Positions 11,932 to 24,200 of a stretch of DNA of 64,000 bases are shown piece by piece. The DNA is from Agroathelia rolfsii. Its lineage: Eukaryota; Basidiomycota; Agaricomycetes; Amylocorticiales; Amylocorticiaceae. Under the pieces are notes generated by a model that saw only the letters and a program-made list of their open reading frames with translations, was not told where the DNA came from and searched no databases. The stretch spans positions 4,067,397 to 4,131,396 of the forward strand of contig JABRWF010000007.1 in the NCBI GenBank assembly GCA_018343915.1, read 5' to 3'. The position numbers were made by a program, and so were the translations under genes. Positions within the stretch are counted from its first letter, which is position 1, and every line of letters begins with the position of its first letter.

Positions 11932-13406
11932 ATTTGGTCTTTTAATGCAGCAATTGCAGCTGCCTGTTCCTCCATGATCTGCATCACGTGGTCTGGGACC
12001 ATATAAGCTGGTGGGCTCGCCGAGACGGGGGGCGGGACGGGGACAGAAGGGGCTGCTGGTGCAGCTGCTGGTTGGATGGAGGCGGATATCGAGGCTTGTC
12101 CGGCAGGATTAAATGGCCTGGGCTTGTATCCAAGGAGAGGACAGTGGCATTTTGGGTGGCCTAATTGTCCACAGTGGAAACACTGCGCCTTTGACCAATC
12201 CCTGGGTAGGAACAATAGTCTTCCCTGGAAAGAGGGTTGACTGGTCAAAGGCGTGGCGACTTGGGCCGCATTAATCGTGATGGGGTTTGTAGCTAATCCG
12301 GCTACAGGGACCCAAGGCCTCCATGTATCTTGCCATAACCCTGCAGACCATAATCCTTGCTCAGCACAAAGTGCTGCATCCATTGCCTTCTGCACAGTTT
12401 CCAGGTTCGTCTGGTCCCAACCACCAAGGACATTCCAAATTTTGGGGTTCAGACCATCCAGGAATCTGATGCACCAATCTTCCTCCGACAGATCAGTCTG
12501 CTGCGTAGTTGACCAGAAATCCGTGATGTAGTCCTGGGTACTGCGCAACCCTTGTTTCAATCCCTTTATTTTGTCTAGGGCTGACCTCTTATAATCCCAA
12601 GATCCATAAAGACCTTGGAAAGCCTTGTAGAAGTCTTGGAAGATGAAAGGGTTTTCTGCCTTGACCTCTCCTTCCTCTTCTTGTTTGATCATATCAGACC
12701 ATTTCTCCGACCACCTTCTTGGACCACTCTCCAACAACGAAATGAGTAGCCAGCCCTTGTCACGGTCCGAGCTATACAAAGTAGGATTTAATCCAAGGTA
12801 ATTTTCGAACCCCAGAATGAAATCCTTATATTTTTCATGGTCACCCATGAACTTCGAGGGCTCCTTCCCTCTTTCCTTTGTCGAGGCCACCGTGACGACC
12901 TGAGGAGTGGGTGCAGGGGCAGGGACAGGTGCTGGTCTGTCAGCAATTTCAACCAGCTTACGCTGGGTTTCTGTCATGTGCCTCATCATTTCTGTAGTCT
13001 GACACTGCATTTCCAGCATCTGACCCAGGAATTGTTCGAAGCCAGCTGACATAGTGGGAGAGGGCGGACGGGTGACTGCAGGTGTACGGGTGCGAGGAGT
13101 AGGAATAGGAGTTTGGATTTTAGGCGTGGTGACAGGGGTTGGGACGCGAGAGCGGGTACATGAGGTAATTAGCTCAGGGGCTGGTTCTGGCTTTCTGTAT
13201 TCTGAAGGGGACGGATACAGTTCCTCTTCCTCCTCCTCAGATTCTTCTAGAGATGCGGATTTAGGGGGGGAAGGAACTTTAGGTGGAGTTGGAACTCTTG
13301 GGGGCTGGGAGAACGTGGGCTGAGGGGCGGAGGCAGATACGGAGGGACGGGCAGAGGTTTTAGCAGCGGGTTGTGCAGGTGCCTTTTCTTTTCTGGATTG
13401 GCTCAT
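11919..13406 (-). CDS. Ty3-c gag, intact 495 aa
   Basis: The only retrotransposon gag in the window without a break. It starts MSQSRKEKAPAQP. The N-terminus (about residues 1-120) is Pro/Ser/Thr-rich and probably disordered, with an acidic Glu run. A short heptad-like stretch (EQFLGQMLEMQCQTTEMMRH) comes next, then the capsid domain from about residue 185 (KFMGDHEKYKDFILGFENYL ... FYKAFQGLYG ... DQTNLETVQKAMDAAL), and a zinc knuckle CFHCGQLGHPKCHC near residue 410. The C-terminal tail repeats the VMQIMEEQAAAIAALKD pattern seen in the sister gags. The start is chosen because Ty3-e gag begins with the same residues. Its own pol is dead, but this ORF could still make Gag. Confidence 0.93.
   Translation of the reverse strand: MSQSRKEKAPAQPAAKTSARPSVSASAPQPTFSQPPRVPTPPKVPSPPKSASLEESEEEEEELYPSPSEYRKPEPAPELITSCTRSRVPTPVTTPKIQTPIPTPRTRTPAVTRPPSPTMSAGFEQFLGQMLEMQCQTTEMMRHMTETQRKLVEIADRPAPVPAPAPTPQVVTVASTKERGKEPSKFMGDHEKYKDFILGFENYLGLNPTLYSSDRDKGWLLISLLESGPRRWSEKWSDMIKQEEEGEVKAENPFIFQDFYKAFQGLYGSWDYKRSALDKIKGLKQGLRSTQDYITDFWSTTQQTDLSEEDWCIRFLDGLNPKIWNVLGGWDQTNLETVQKAMDAALCAEQGLWSAGLWQDTWRPWVPVAGLATNPITINAAQVATPLTSQPSFQGRLLFLPRDWSKAQCFHCGQLGHPKCHCPLLGYKPRPFNPAGQASISASIQPAAAPAAPSVPVPPPVSASPPAYMVPDHVMQIMEEQAAAIAALKDQMGFS
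11925..11931 (-). promoter_or_regulatory. -1 ribosomal frameshift site G GGT TTT, Ty3-c
   Basis: Gag ends ATG GGT TTT TCT TGA. The heptamer G-GGT-TTT fits X XXY YYZ. One base back the frame reads on without a stop into the protease. The same heptamer occupies the same place in Ty3-d, Ty3-e and Ty3-f. Confidence 0.75.
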
Positions 13407-13423
13407 GAACAGTGGAGCAAAGG

Positions 13424-14277
13424 TGTCATGAGTAGGGAATTTTCGCCGATTTTTCGGTTATTTTTCTGTATTATTTGGACTATTATTCATTTAGTTATTG
13501 CATTTTCTTTCCCTTTTCTTTATTTTCTTATAAAAATTACCCTTTAGGGCGTGGACTGTGGGCAGTGCAGTGGTCATGTGATTGGCCCTCACGTGTTCCA
13601 AGCCGCACATCACAGGAGTAATCTCGGGGCTGCGTGCACTTCCATTTCATCATCGCGCACAGCTCAGGAACACAGCCTTCCTTCCCTGAACAATTCCTAA
13701 CGATTACCAGTATCGATCCAGAAACGGATCTCCACACGGATGCCCGGTGGAGTTAGGGTAAATGTTCTTCCCTTGCATTGCCACCATTCATGCTTCTATC
13801 TCCCTCTACGCACAGACCACTAAAGCTGCGCACAGACCCTTGTATAGTAGTATAAATAGTGCATGTAACTTGTCCTGAAGAGCTCAGCTTCGACCTCTTT
13901 GCCTTCAGGCAAGTAACGGTTTGTATTCCATAAAGATAGATTACTAATAACATCTTTGCCTTCAGGGTATATTCTTTTGGCCTAGAGCCAGGTTCCTAGC
14001 CCCCCTCCCTTTCTTTCTCTCTCTCCCTTCCCCTTCTACTTGTAGGCGGTGAAAATCCCCTAACGTGTGCGCGTGAACGTAAGAGCTTCGAATATAAGTG
14101 AGATAACGGAGTACCCGGTGCATCCCCAATAGATTAAGGGAATTGCGTATCTGTGGGAAACCTCATTTATAGGTACTTCATAAGACTTAAATCGTTAAGA
14201 AGGGCAATCTTTGCATTTGAAGTAATTTGTGGGTGTTGACCTACAATTTCGTCAAGTCAAGGAGTGTACCCTTGACA
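13424..14277 (+). repeat. LTR-1, 5' LTR of Ty3-d
   Basis: TGTCATGAG at the start and CCCTTGACA at the end. It contains the U3 twin motif CTGCGCACAGACC (two copies about 20 bases apart), the TATA box, the R start and a predicted R-U5 intron at 13909-13965 with GC donor (CAG|GCAAGT), branch-like ACTAATAAC and acceptor GCCTTCAG. Confidence 0.93.
13851..13896 (+). promoter_or_regulatory. LTR-1 TATA box and self-primer at RNA start (Ty3-d)
   Basis: TATAAATA begins at 13851. The predicted R start AGCTTCGACCT is at 13886-13896, 35 bases downstream. That 11-mer is the perfect reverse complement of the primer-binding site at 14280-14290. Confidence 0.75.
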
Positions 14278-14279
14278 TT

Positions 14280-14290
14280 AGGTCGAAGCT
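14280..14290 (+). promoter_or_regulatory. Primer-binding site AGGTCGAAGCT, self-primed (Ty3-d)
   Basis: Two bases (TT) after the 5' LTR. It does not begin TGG as a tRNA-primed site would. It pairs over 11 bases with the predicted 5' end of the element's own RNA at 13886-13896, as described for Tf1. Confidence 0.8.
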
Positions 14291-14707
14291 ACCAGGTCTC
14301 CCTTGGACTTCCACGGTCTGAGAAGAAGCGAGTAGCGATCGCTTACAAAGAGCACATTTTCTTAAATTTTTACAAACACCTTCTGAGCACATAAGCAATA
14401 AACTACTTTGGAAAGCAATTGTGCAGTGCCCTCTAAAGCCTGTTTACAACTCCGTCTAGACAGAAATAGCGTATACGTCCTACGCGATTTTCTGGCTGTA
14501 TCCAAAGCACTATACAGGCCTAATACGTCTGGTGTTCTAGGAGTTCCCATTGGGAATCAAAGTTTATTATTGCTAAGCATAAGTGGCACTTTTACCACCC
14601 CCCCCTTGCCATTCAAAACTTTGCATGATTTTTGTGTGACTACTGTACGGGCAAGCTCTAGCCCCGGAAGAAGAAGACAATTCCGCTAATCACATAAGGA
14701 AACCGGT

Positions 14708-16224
14708 ATGACCACCGGTGATGAAGAAGACCGCTCTTTGCTCTGTGAATAAGCACGCATAGAGGCACAGCCTATAAACCAAAAGAAGTCCCTGTCCCAT
14801 GGGCAACGAAAGCCACCGCTTCTCCACCAGAAGTCACAAAAGAAGTTGCGTCGAGCTCAGCCCCGCACCCGTCAGAAGAAGAAGAAGAAGAGGAATCCGG
14901 CGAGGAAGCCGTTTCCACCCAAGCATTACCACCCAAGACACCCAAAGGGCAGGAAGAAGCCCCTTCAGAGTATCCCTCGCCCTCTAAATTTCGCCGACGT
15001 TACACTACCGAGGCTTCCTACCCCGAATCCCCCGTTGTCCCTCACCCCTCACCATCTAAAAGCCATCGCAAACGTCACAAAGAAAGAAGACGCAAACCCT
15101 CCCCTCCTCCCAAAAGAGAAATGTCCCTTCCCCAGGAGCTCAGCCAAATTTTGGCCCTCTTACAAGCAAACCAAGCACGCATCTAAGTCTCCATGGAGCA
15201 GATGTAAGAAATGCAGGCCCGCTTTGTGAATTTATTAGAACGAGAACAACCACCCACAGCAACTGTTGTATCATCATCCACTCCAAAAGAGATTGGGCAG
15301 GCTCCAGAAAAATGGTCAGGCGATTGGTCGAAGTACCAGTCCTTCATCTTTGGGTTTGAAAATCATATCAAACTCAACCCGAGGATATATACTTCAGACT
15401 ACACAAAAGCACGCTACTTTGTGGGTTTGTTAGAAGGAGCTCCAAAGGCCTGGAGTCAAAAGTTCAATGATGCAATCGACACAAAGGGGTTCAATTTCGA
15501 GAGGGACCTCTATTTGAAGTTCAAGGCCCTCTACGGCGCAAGAGATTTTGGGAGGATCACCCTCCAAAAGCTGCAGGACCTGAAACAGGGCACCTCTTCA
15601 GTGGCAGATTTCATGGCCACCTTCTCTACTCTTGCCAATCAGACCAAATTGTCGGGAGAAGACTTGAGAGTCCGCTATTGGCAGGCTCTGTCCCCCAAAA
15701 TCAAAGGTATTATCGGAGGTTACCCAAAAGAACGTCAAGATTCTCTAGAACACTTGATGGAAGCAGCCGTGGATGCAGAAGAAGGGTTGCAAGATGCCGG
15801 AATTTGGACCGATGGCTGGAAACCCAGACCCCGGTTCCAGAATCCGCAAGGCTCCGCGGCAAACCCAATTACAATAAATGCCGCACAAGCTACACCCCCC
15901 ACGCCAATGTCATCAGCAACAGCTCAAGGTAGTCATTGCCCGCCACAAGATCTAAGCACGGTGCAGTGCTACAACTGCCAATAATGGGGGCACTTTGCTT
16001 CCAACTGCACAAACCCTCGGGTCTCTAGGTATCAAGGCTCCAGACCAAGGGTTCAGGCAACTACGGTAGCCACGGCATCTTCTTCAGCCGATTAGCTAGG
16101 AACATCCGCCACTGCTGACGACATCAACAAGGGCTCTTCTACAATGACGATGGCCGACTTATAGGCACTAGTTGAACAGCAGGCTATGGCGTTAGCCGCC
16201 TTTAAAGACAAGGCGGGTTTTTAG
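14708..16224 (+). pseudogene. Ty3-d gag, degraded
   Basis: The candidate ATG at 14708 (MTTGDEED) is followed by a stop and a probable frameshift around 14780. The gag-like frame then runs through a Pro/Glu-rich and Arg/Lys-rich N-terminus (EEEEEE, then FRRRYT, HRKRHKERRR), a short coiled-coil stretch (LSQILALLQANQARI) and the capsid domain (KYQSFIFGFENHIKLNP ... YLKFKALYGARDFGR). The zinc knuckle begins CYNCQ and is cut by TAA (near 15982) before WGHFASNC. Other stops are CAA->TAA just before 15211 and TAG near 16162. The gag frame ends at 16222-16224. Confidence 0.85.
16215..16221 (+). promoter_or_regulatory. -1 ribosomal frameshift site G GGT TTT, Ty3-d
   Basis: Gag ends GCG GGT TTT TAG. 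After a one-base backward slip the pol frame is open from here to the protease at about 16390. Confidence 0.75.
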
Positions 16225-18319
16225 AAGGGTCGACAGAAAGGGCCATTTCGGCCGACCCATATCTCTCAAATCATTTTTCTTCTTTTCTTTCTCTCAATTC
16301 AGTTTCTATTTCTGGTGCGCATGGACAGCACCTCCATATTCCCCTTATGTTCCATGGACATTTCTCCTCTATTGTAACATTAGCCATGATAGATTCCGGC
16401 GCCTCTTCCTCTTTTATTCATTCTTGTTTTGTTAAAGAAAACAAAATAAATACAAAAAAATTACCACAACCTATCTCTGTACATAATATAGACAATTTGC
16501 CCAATATCCAGGGAAAAATCGAAGACATTGCCATTCTTGAAACAAGTATTGGAGGAATCCAGAAGAAACTCCCTTTCTTAGTCATAGACATAGGGCCCGA
16601 AAATGTGATCCTCGGGATAGACTGGCTCCAGTTGGAAAAGCTGGTGGTAGACTGGTCAGCGGGAAAAGTCACGCACCCAGACTGCCTGACTATTTCCTCT
16701 AGTCTTCTACCAGAATGGGCTTCTGAGTATGTATCAGTCTTCTCAAAGGAAGCCTCATAGAGACTGCCACTCAGAAAACCCTGGGATCATAAAATTGAGC
16801 TCAAGGATGGCGCACAACTTTGAAGAAGTAAAGCATACCCATTATCTGTCAAGGAAGAAGAAGTACTTGTCAATTACCTTAAGGAGAACCTGGAAAAAGG
16901 GTACATCAGGAAATCAGAAAGTCCTATTGCCACTCCTATGTTCTTTGTCCCGAAAAAGAATGGTTCACTTCGACCGGTCCAGGACTACCAAAAGCTTAAT
17001 GCCGAAACGATTGAAAATGCCTACCCTCTTCCTCTTATCTCCGAACTCTAGGACAAGATGACCAAGTTCCGGACCTTCTGTAAAATAGATTTGAGATGGG
17101 GCTTCAACAACATTCAAATTAGGGAAGGGGACAAACATAAGGTGGCCTTCATCACAAATAAGGGACTTTTTGAACCAACGGTAATGACCTTTGGGCTATG
17201 TAACGCACCAGCCATGATGCAAACAATGATGGATGACCTCTTCTACAAATTCAACCAGTTAGGCTGGCTAGTCCATTATATCAATGATATCATCATTGGG
17301 GCACAAATAGAAGCAGAACTACGCCAGAGGGTATTAGAAGTTCTAGGGGTCCTCAAAGCAAATGATCAATTCGCAAACCTGGAAAAATTCGAATACGATG
17401 TACCTGAAGTAGATATCCTGGGTGCACTGGTCTCCTTTGGCTCAATACGCATGACCCCGGAAAAAGTGAAAGCAGTCTTAGATTGGCTGGTTCCCCAAAA
17501 GGTCTCCGACGTCCAACGTTTCCGAGGATTGGCGAACTACTACCGACGCTTTATCCGGAATTTTGCCCAAATCTGTAAACCACTGGATTGCTTGACAGGC
17601 AAGGTCAACTGGAAATGGGAAAAGGAAGAACAAGAAGCATTTAACAGTTTGAAGAAGGCGTTCACCTCGGCACCGGTACTTGGTGCATATTCACAAACAG
17701 CAGAAACCCATCTCAAAACCAACGCATCCAACTTTGCGACAGGAGTGGTCCTTCTCCAAAAGCAGGAAGACAATTCATGGTGGCCAATCGCTTTCCTCTC
17801 ACAAGCCATGAATGATGCAGAGAGAAATTATGACATTTGGGACAAGGAAATGCTGGGAATCATCCGGGCATTGGACGCCTGGCGACACTACCTTATCGGG
17901 CTCCCCCATCCCTTCGAAATCCGTACCAATCACAAAAATCTTGAGTATTGGAAAACGGCCCAAAATCTGACAAGGCGACAGGCCAGATGGTCATTGTTCC
18001 TGTCCAAATTCCGCTTTACCATTTCTTATCTCCGAGGTTCCGAAAACGGTCGTGCCGATCCTCTCTCCCAACGACCTGATTTCCAGAAGTCAGACGAAGA
18101 AGACAACCTCAATCAGGTAGTTCTAGACCCTAAACTATTTTGGATAAACGCTGCTAGAAGGGGCCATGTGGAAATTCAAGGCGAAAAAGGAATCTTAGAC
18201 AGAATCAGAAGTAAAGCAAGAGATGTCGAAATCGCAAACGCTTTAGGATTAGTCAAGGAACTTGGGCCAGTCAAACTGCAAAAGGGTTTAGAAGAGTGGA
18301 ATGAGGAAAATGGTTTAAT
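16215..18319 (+). pseudogene. Ty3-d pol, first part: protease, RT, RNase H, start of integrase
   Basis: One frame. Protease [32 protein letters not shown] then KIDLRWGFNNIQI, active-site region HYINDIIIGA (Asn for the first Asp of YIDD), RNase H ETHLKTNASNFATGV and DIWDKEMLGIIRALDAW. The frame stops at the insertion of Ty3-e inside the N-terminal part of integrase (EEWNEENGL). In-frame stops lie at 16758-16760 (TAG), near 16820 (TGA) and 17049-17051 (TAG, from CAG by comparison). The second part is at 26675-28112. The reading frame is exactly restored when Ty3-e and one TTAAT copy are removed. Confidence 0.92.
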
Positions 18320-19332
18320 TGTTATGAGTTGGGGATTTTTCGCATTTTCTTTACGGACATGTACATATTTTTATTATATTTTTACAATTTTATTTGACCG
18401 AGTTATGGACAAAATACCTTGTAGGCGACATCTTGACGCGCGTGTGACTGGCTGTGTTAGCCCCACATGACAGGAGTGCTCGTGACAAGAGTATATTAGG
18501 AAGGCGGAGTCTAGATCATTCCTTTTCATCAAAAGGTCTAGACTCAGGAACCAGGGTCGTTCTGATCACTGTGCAATTACTAAGGAGTACTAGACTCATC
18601 ACTCCGATCGGTTGCTCATCGGACTTAGTCATAAAGCACTGCCCCTGCATTTGACACGATCTTGCTTACGAACCCCGACTGCGCACAGACCTTCGAGGCT
18701 GCGCACGGGCCCTTTCATTTATGTATAAATACAAGCATGTAGCCCTTACCTGAACCTTAGCTTCGACCTTTTTGCCTTCAGGTAAGGGCAACCCCCCCTC
18801 TTGTATCCCCTACATAAATTCACTAATATATTTCGCCTTCAGGCTTACATACGTCCTAGCCCCCTCCCTCTCTCTCTCCTATTTCCCCCTTATTAAGTGT
18901 AAGGCCTATAAGGCATCTTAGTAAGCGCATAAGGCCTTGCTATAAGGAGGCGTCTAAGTGTTTTAAAGTCCCTAATACATCAGAGGGCACACGTGTGATA
19001 GAAGTCCTATTCATTTAGGCCAGGGCAGTAACAAGTCCCTGCAAACATTTTGTAGACCACGGTGGGCTAAGCCGCCTATTCTGAGTAAGAAGTACGACCA
19101 CAGTATTTGACACGAAGCGAGTAACACGGGAAAACAAATGTCTGGAGTACCAATACACAAGCTTAGTAAAGTACTAAGGAAGTACCCTATTATGGAAGGA
19201 TAGCAACGGGAGCACGTAGGTGTTCGTACATATCCAACCAAGTCATACACGTAAAACCCGGCTTTACAGCCCGCCCTCGTACCTTACAGAGGGTTGTGTT
19301 TGTTGGATTAGTCAAGCGCGCAAGCCTTGACA
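18320..19332 (+). repeat. LTR-2, 5' LTR of Ty3-e
   Basis: Begins TGTTATGAGTTGG and ends AGCCTTGACA. It carries the U3 twin motif CTGCGCACAGACC/CTGCGCACGGGCC, the TATA box, the R start and a predicted 61-nt R-U5 intron (18782-18842): donor CAG|GTAAGG, branch-like CACTAATA, acceptor CGCCTTCAG. The ten bases before donor and acceptor are nearly the same. Confidence 0.93.
18724..18769 (+). promoter_or_regulatory. LTR-2 TATA box and self-primer at RNA start (Ty3-e)
   Basis: TATAAATA at 18724-18731 and predicted R start AGCTTCGACCT at 18759-18769, 35 bases from TATA to R. It is complementary over 11 bases to the site at 19335-19345. Confidence 0.75.
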
Positions 19333-19334
19333 TT

Positions 19335-19345
19335 AGGTCGAAGCT
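19335..19345 (+). promoter_or_regulatory. Primer-binding site AGGTCGAAGCT, self-primed (Ty3-e)
   Basis: Lies TT + 11 bases after the LTR end and is the perfect complement of the R start at 18759-18769. Confidence 0.8.
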
Positions 19346-19746
19346 ATACCTAAACCACCCGTTGAGCCTTAGCTCCAGGTGTGCAGTTCCAGATATCTGC
19401 AAAATAGCATAAGCCAAGAAATTCCTTTTATTTTCTTACTTGTAAGCACACGAAAACCTCGAACTGTTTGTGGAAGCAATTGGTAGAGAAGTAAAACCCC
19501 TCTATTTCAACCCATTCCAATTTTGGCTTGCTAGTACCTGCACTTCCAGGGAAAACTTGTGTCGTTACCCGAAGGCGCTAGTGTGGAGTTAGTCCACTGC
19601 TTCTAGGGACACCTCTTTAGGTGCAAAACTGCTTGGTTTTCGTGCACATTTTTACTATACACTTTATTACGTTACCAGAAGGTGGTTGGCTTACCGCCTT
19701 GTTTGAAGAAGACAAATCTGTGTGTTGAGCCATCGCTCCACTGTAT
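19346..19746 (+). other. Ty3-e untranslated leader
   Basis: About 400 bases without a convincing gene between the primer-binding site and the gag ATG. It aligns with the Ty3-c leader at 28978-29371, so it is element sequence, presumably holding packaging signals. Confidence 0.8.
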
Positions 19747-21234
19747 ATGAGCCAATCCAGAAAAGGAAAGGCACCTGCACAACCCGTCGCCAAAACCTCT
19801 GCTTGCCCATCCGTATCTGCCCCCACTCCGTAACCTACCTTTTCACAACCTCCTAAGGTACCTACGCCACCCAAGCTTCCTTCTCCCCCTAAACCCGCTA
19901 CTCCTGAAGAATCCAAGGAGGAAGAAGACGAAGAAGAAGAACCTGAAGAGGAATACCCATCTCCTTCTGATTACCGTGAACCCGAACCAGTTGCCTCCCG
20001 AACCAGGTCACGAGTACCTATACCCATAGTCACTCCCAAAGTCCGCACCCCAGTTCCCACTCCTCGCACTCAAACACCTGCTATTACACGACCCCCTTCA
20101 CCCACCATGTCTGCAGGATTTGAACAATTCTTAGGACAGATGCTGGAAATGCAGTGTCAAACTACGGAAATGATGCATCACATGACGGAGATGCAACGCA
20201 AATTGGTTGAGATTGCCGATTGTCCGGCACCTGTACCTGCTCCTGCACCGACTCCGCAAGTGGTCACGGTGGCCTCTACTAAGGAAAGAGGCAAGGAGCC
20301 TTCGAAGTTCACGGGCGACCGTGAAAAATACAAGGATTTCATCCTGGGATTTGAAAATTATCTTGGGCTAAACCCTACCTTGTATAGTTCGGATCGTGAT
20401 AAGGGAAGGCTGCTCATTTCATTGTTGGAAGGAGGTCCGAGAAGGTGGTCAGAGAAGTGGTCTGACATAATCAAGCAGAAGGAGGAAGGGGAGGTCAAGG
20501 CAGAGAATCCTTTCTCTTGGCAAGACTTCTACAAGGCGTTCCGGGGCCTCTACGGGTTATGGGACTATAAAAGATCTGCATTGGACAAGCTGAAAAGCTT
20601 GAAACAGGGGTCCAGAAGCACCCAAGATTACATTACGGACTTCTGGTCCACGGCACAACAGACGGACCTGTCTGAAGAAGATTGGCGCGTGTGGTTCCTC
20701 GACAGATTAAACCCCAAAATTCAAAATGTGCTTGGTGGTTGGGATCAGACCAACCTAGAAACAGTGCAGAAGGCCATAGATGCAGCCTTACAAGCCGAAC
20801 AGGGGTTACATTCTGCCGGTCTTTGGCAAGACACTTGGCGTCCTAGGGTCCCTGTTGCTGGGTCTGCAACAAACCCCATCTCCATCAACGCAGCTCAGGT
20901 TGCTGCTCCTTTTACCAGTCAACCCTCATTCCAGGGTAGACCATCGTTCCCGCCAAGGGATTGGTCGAAGGCTCAGTGCTTCCATTGCGGCCAGTTAGGA
21001 CATCCCAAGCGTCGTTGTCCTCTTTTAGGATACAAGCCTAGGCCTTTCGCACCTCAGGGACAGGCCTCGATCTCTGCATCGGTGCAACCCGCCACAGCTC
21101 CATCAGCTCCGCCCGTAACCTCGTCTCCCTCTGCAAACCCACCGGCATACACGGTCCCCGATCACGTCATGCAAATCATGGAGGAGCAAGCGGCCGCCAT
21201 CGCCGCCCTCAAGGACTAAATGGGTTTTTCTTAA
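19747..21234 (+). pseudogene. Ty3-e gag with two CAA->TAA stops
   Basis: Same frame from MSQSRKGKAPAQP to the natural end at 21232-21234, about 495 codons like Ty3-c gag. TAA at 19831-19833 (codon 29) and TAA at 21217-21219 each replace Gln seen in Ty3-c. Between them 20107-21219 is open and holds the capsid domain (KFTGDREKYKDFILGFENYL) and zinc knuckle CFHCGQLGHPKRRC. A shorter Gag beginning at the internal Met of 20107 is conceivable but not shown. Confidence 0.92.
21222..21228 (+). promoter_or_regulatory. -1 ribosomal frameshift site G GGT TTT, Ty3-e
   Basis: Gag reads ATG GGT TTT TCT TAA. The -1 frame is open into protease. A mutant TAA at 21217 now precedes it. Confidence 0.75.
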
Positions 21235-24200
21235 GGTCAGCTGAAAGGGCTATTCAGTCTGACCAATACGTTCAAAATAGACTTTCTTCCTTCTCTTCCT
21301 GTAACAATATCTCCATTTCTTCTTCTTCCTATTCTTCTCTCACTGGTGCGAATGGACAGCACCTCAAGATTCCTATTATGTTCCATGGACCCTTTCAAAA
21401 TATTTCTACTTTTGCAATGATTGACTCCGGTGCCTCTTCCTCATTTGTAAATTATCGATACGTACAAAAACACAAAATTCCTACAAAAAAATTACTCCGT
21501 CCTATTCCTCTGTATAATATAGATAACTCCGCCAATCAGATTGGGAAAATCGAATCCGTTGCTATACTAGACACTACAATTGGATCAGAAAGAAAGTACC
21601 TGCCGTTATGCATTGTCGATATTGGTCAGGAAGACGTCATCCTGGGTATTGACTGGCTCCAGCTAGAAAATCCCATAATCAATTGGAAATCCGCAGAGGT
21701 CACTTTCCTACCTGAAAAGGAAGTTATACAAGCCACCACTACTATGCCGTCGGGTTACGAAGACTTTGCCGACGTATTCTCTGAAGAAGAAGCAAGTAGA
21801 CTACCTAGTCACAAGTCATCTGACCATAAGATTGAGTTGCTTGATGAAACCAAGCTCAGACGAGGGCATGTATACCCCCTCAGCAGCAACGAGACTGACG
21901 CACTCAATGAATGGATAGATGACAACCTGGCCAAGGGGTACATTCGCAAATCTGAAAGTGAATTCGCCGCACCTATGTTCTTTGTCCCAAAGAAAAATGG
22001 GAAACTCCACCCCGTCCAGGATTACCGAGCCCTCAATGAACAGACTGTCAAAAACGCGTATCCCCTCCCCTTGATTTCTGAAATTGTAGAACATATGACC
22101 CAATTTCGCTGGTTTACCAAGATTGACCTCTGTGCTGGATTCAACAATATTTGGATCAGAGAAGGAGATGAATGTAAGGCCGCCTTCATCACCTTGCATG
22201 GCTTATTCAAACCGTTGGTCATGCCGTTTGGACTCTGTAATGCCCCCTCATCAATGCAGGCTCTTATGGATGACATTCTCCTTCATCTAGTTCAGCTAGG
22301 ATTTGTACGAGTCTATATTGATGATGTCATTATTGGAGCCAAGAACAAGGAAAAGTTACAAGAGGTGACTAGGGAAGTCCTATCCATCTTGAGGGAACAT
22401 AACCTCTACGGGAATCTGGATAAGTTTGAGGTGGAAAAACCAGAGGTTAATATCCTAGGCTTTATCGTCTCTTATCGTCAAGTTCGTATGGACCCAGAAA
22501 AGGTCAAACCCATCCTTGAATGGCCAACCCCAAAAAACGTCAAGGAAGTGCGGAAGTTCCGAGGTTTAGCCAATTATTACCAATGATTTATCCGGGATTT
22601 TGGAAAAATCTGCAAGCCCTTGGATTGTCTCACAGGGAAGGTTGACTGGACCTGGGGAACAGAAGAACAAGAAAGCTTTGAAACACTCAAGCAAGCCTTC
22701 AGCACTGCCCCCGTCCTACGCTCTTACGATCAAAAGGCTCCAACACGAGTTGAAACCAATGCCTCTTCTTATGCCACCGGAGCCGTCCTTAGTCAGAAGG
22801 ATGAATCAGGTGCTTGGCACCCAATAGCCTTCCTTTCCCAGTCCATGAACGACGCCAAAAGAAACTATGATATCTGGGATAAGGAAATGTTAGGGGTTAT
22901 TTGCGCTCTAGATCACTGGCGCCATCTGCTTCAAGGCCTACCCGAGCCCTTTGAAATCTGGACAGATCATAAGAACCTGGAATATTGGACAACGGCTCGC
23001 AACTTAACCCGACAACAAGCCCGATGGTCCCTCTTCCTGGCAGATTTCAATTTCCGTATTCACTACCAGAAGGGTGCCGAGAACGGCAAGGCCGATGCGC
23101 TATCACGACGTCCTGATCTTCAGGTCTCGGATGCCGAGGATAATCAGGATGTCGTTTTACTTGATCCCAAGCTATTCCGGATAAACGCCGCCAGACGAGG
23201 TCATGTGCTTATGGATGGAGAATCCGAGCTGCTCAAGAAAATCCGGAATGCTTCCCCTGAAGCAGAGGTTGTAGAGGCGCTTCGGTTGGTCAAAGATTTA
23301 GGACCTGTCAAACTTCAAAGGGGATTAGAAGAATGGAATCAGGAAAATGGGATTATCCTATGACAAGGAAGGGTTTATGTACCAGCAGACAAGGAAATAC
23401 GTACCCAGGTCATTTCAATGTACCACAATAGTTTGCTCAGTGGCCATCCCGGTCAACATAAGACTCTCGAACTAGTATCCCGCAACTACTGGTGGCCCGG
23501 TATGACCAAAGCCGTAAACGAATACATGGAAACTTGTCAAACCTGCATTCAGAATAAATCCTCCCGACTACCTGCCTTTGGCCCCCTAGAACCTCTACCT
23601 ACGCCTGTTCGCCCTTGGGATCATATTACAATGGACATGATTGTCAAACTTCCGGATTCGCAAGGCTATGACAGCATCCTCGTAGTAGTCGATAGGTTTT
23701 CCAAAATGACCCATATCATACCAACTACGGAGAAAATCAATGCCATTGGAATAGCAGAACTCTTGTGGTCACAAGTATTCAAGCTCCACGGTTTGCCATC
23801 GCGGATTACTTCCAATAGGGGACCCCAGTTTGCGAGCAAGGTCATGCGCGAAGTTCATAAACGTTTGGGTATTACCACAGCCATGTCCACAGCATACCAC
23901 CCGCAGACAGATGGCCAATCAGAACGTGTCAATCAAGAACTGGAAGCATATCTGAGGTTCTTTGTTTCACACCGGCAGGATAACTGGGCCCGACTACTCC
24001 CGTCTGCTGAGTTTGCTCTGAATAACTGACAACACTCGGCTACCAAGATATCCCCATTCCGAATGAACTACGGGTTTGACCCACGAATGGATTTTTCCCT
24101 TACCGGCCTTTTCGAAACTCCTGCCATAGAAGATTGGATGCATGTGATATTAGATGCACAAGCTGATGCTCAGGCCGCTCTCAATCTAGCAGCAGAGAAA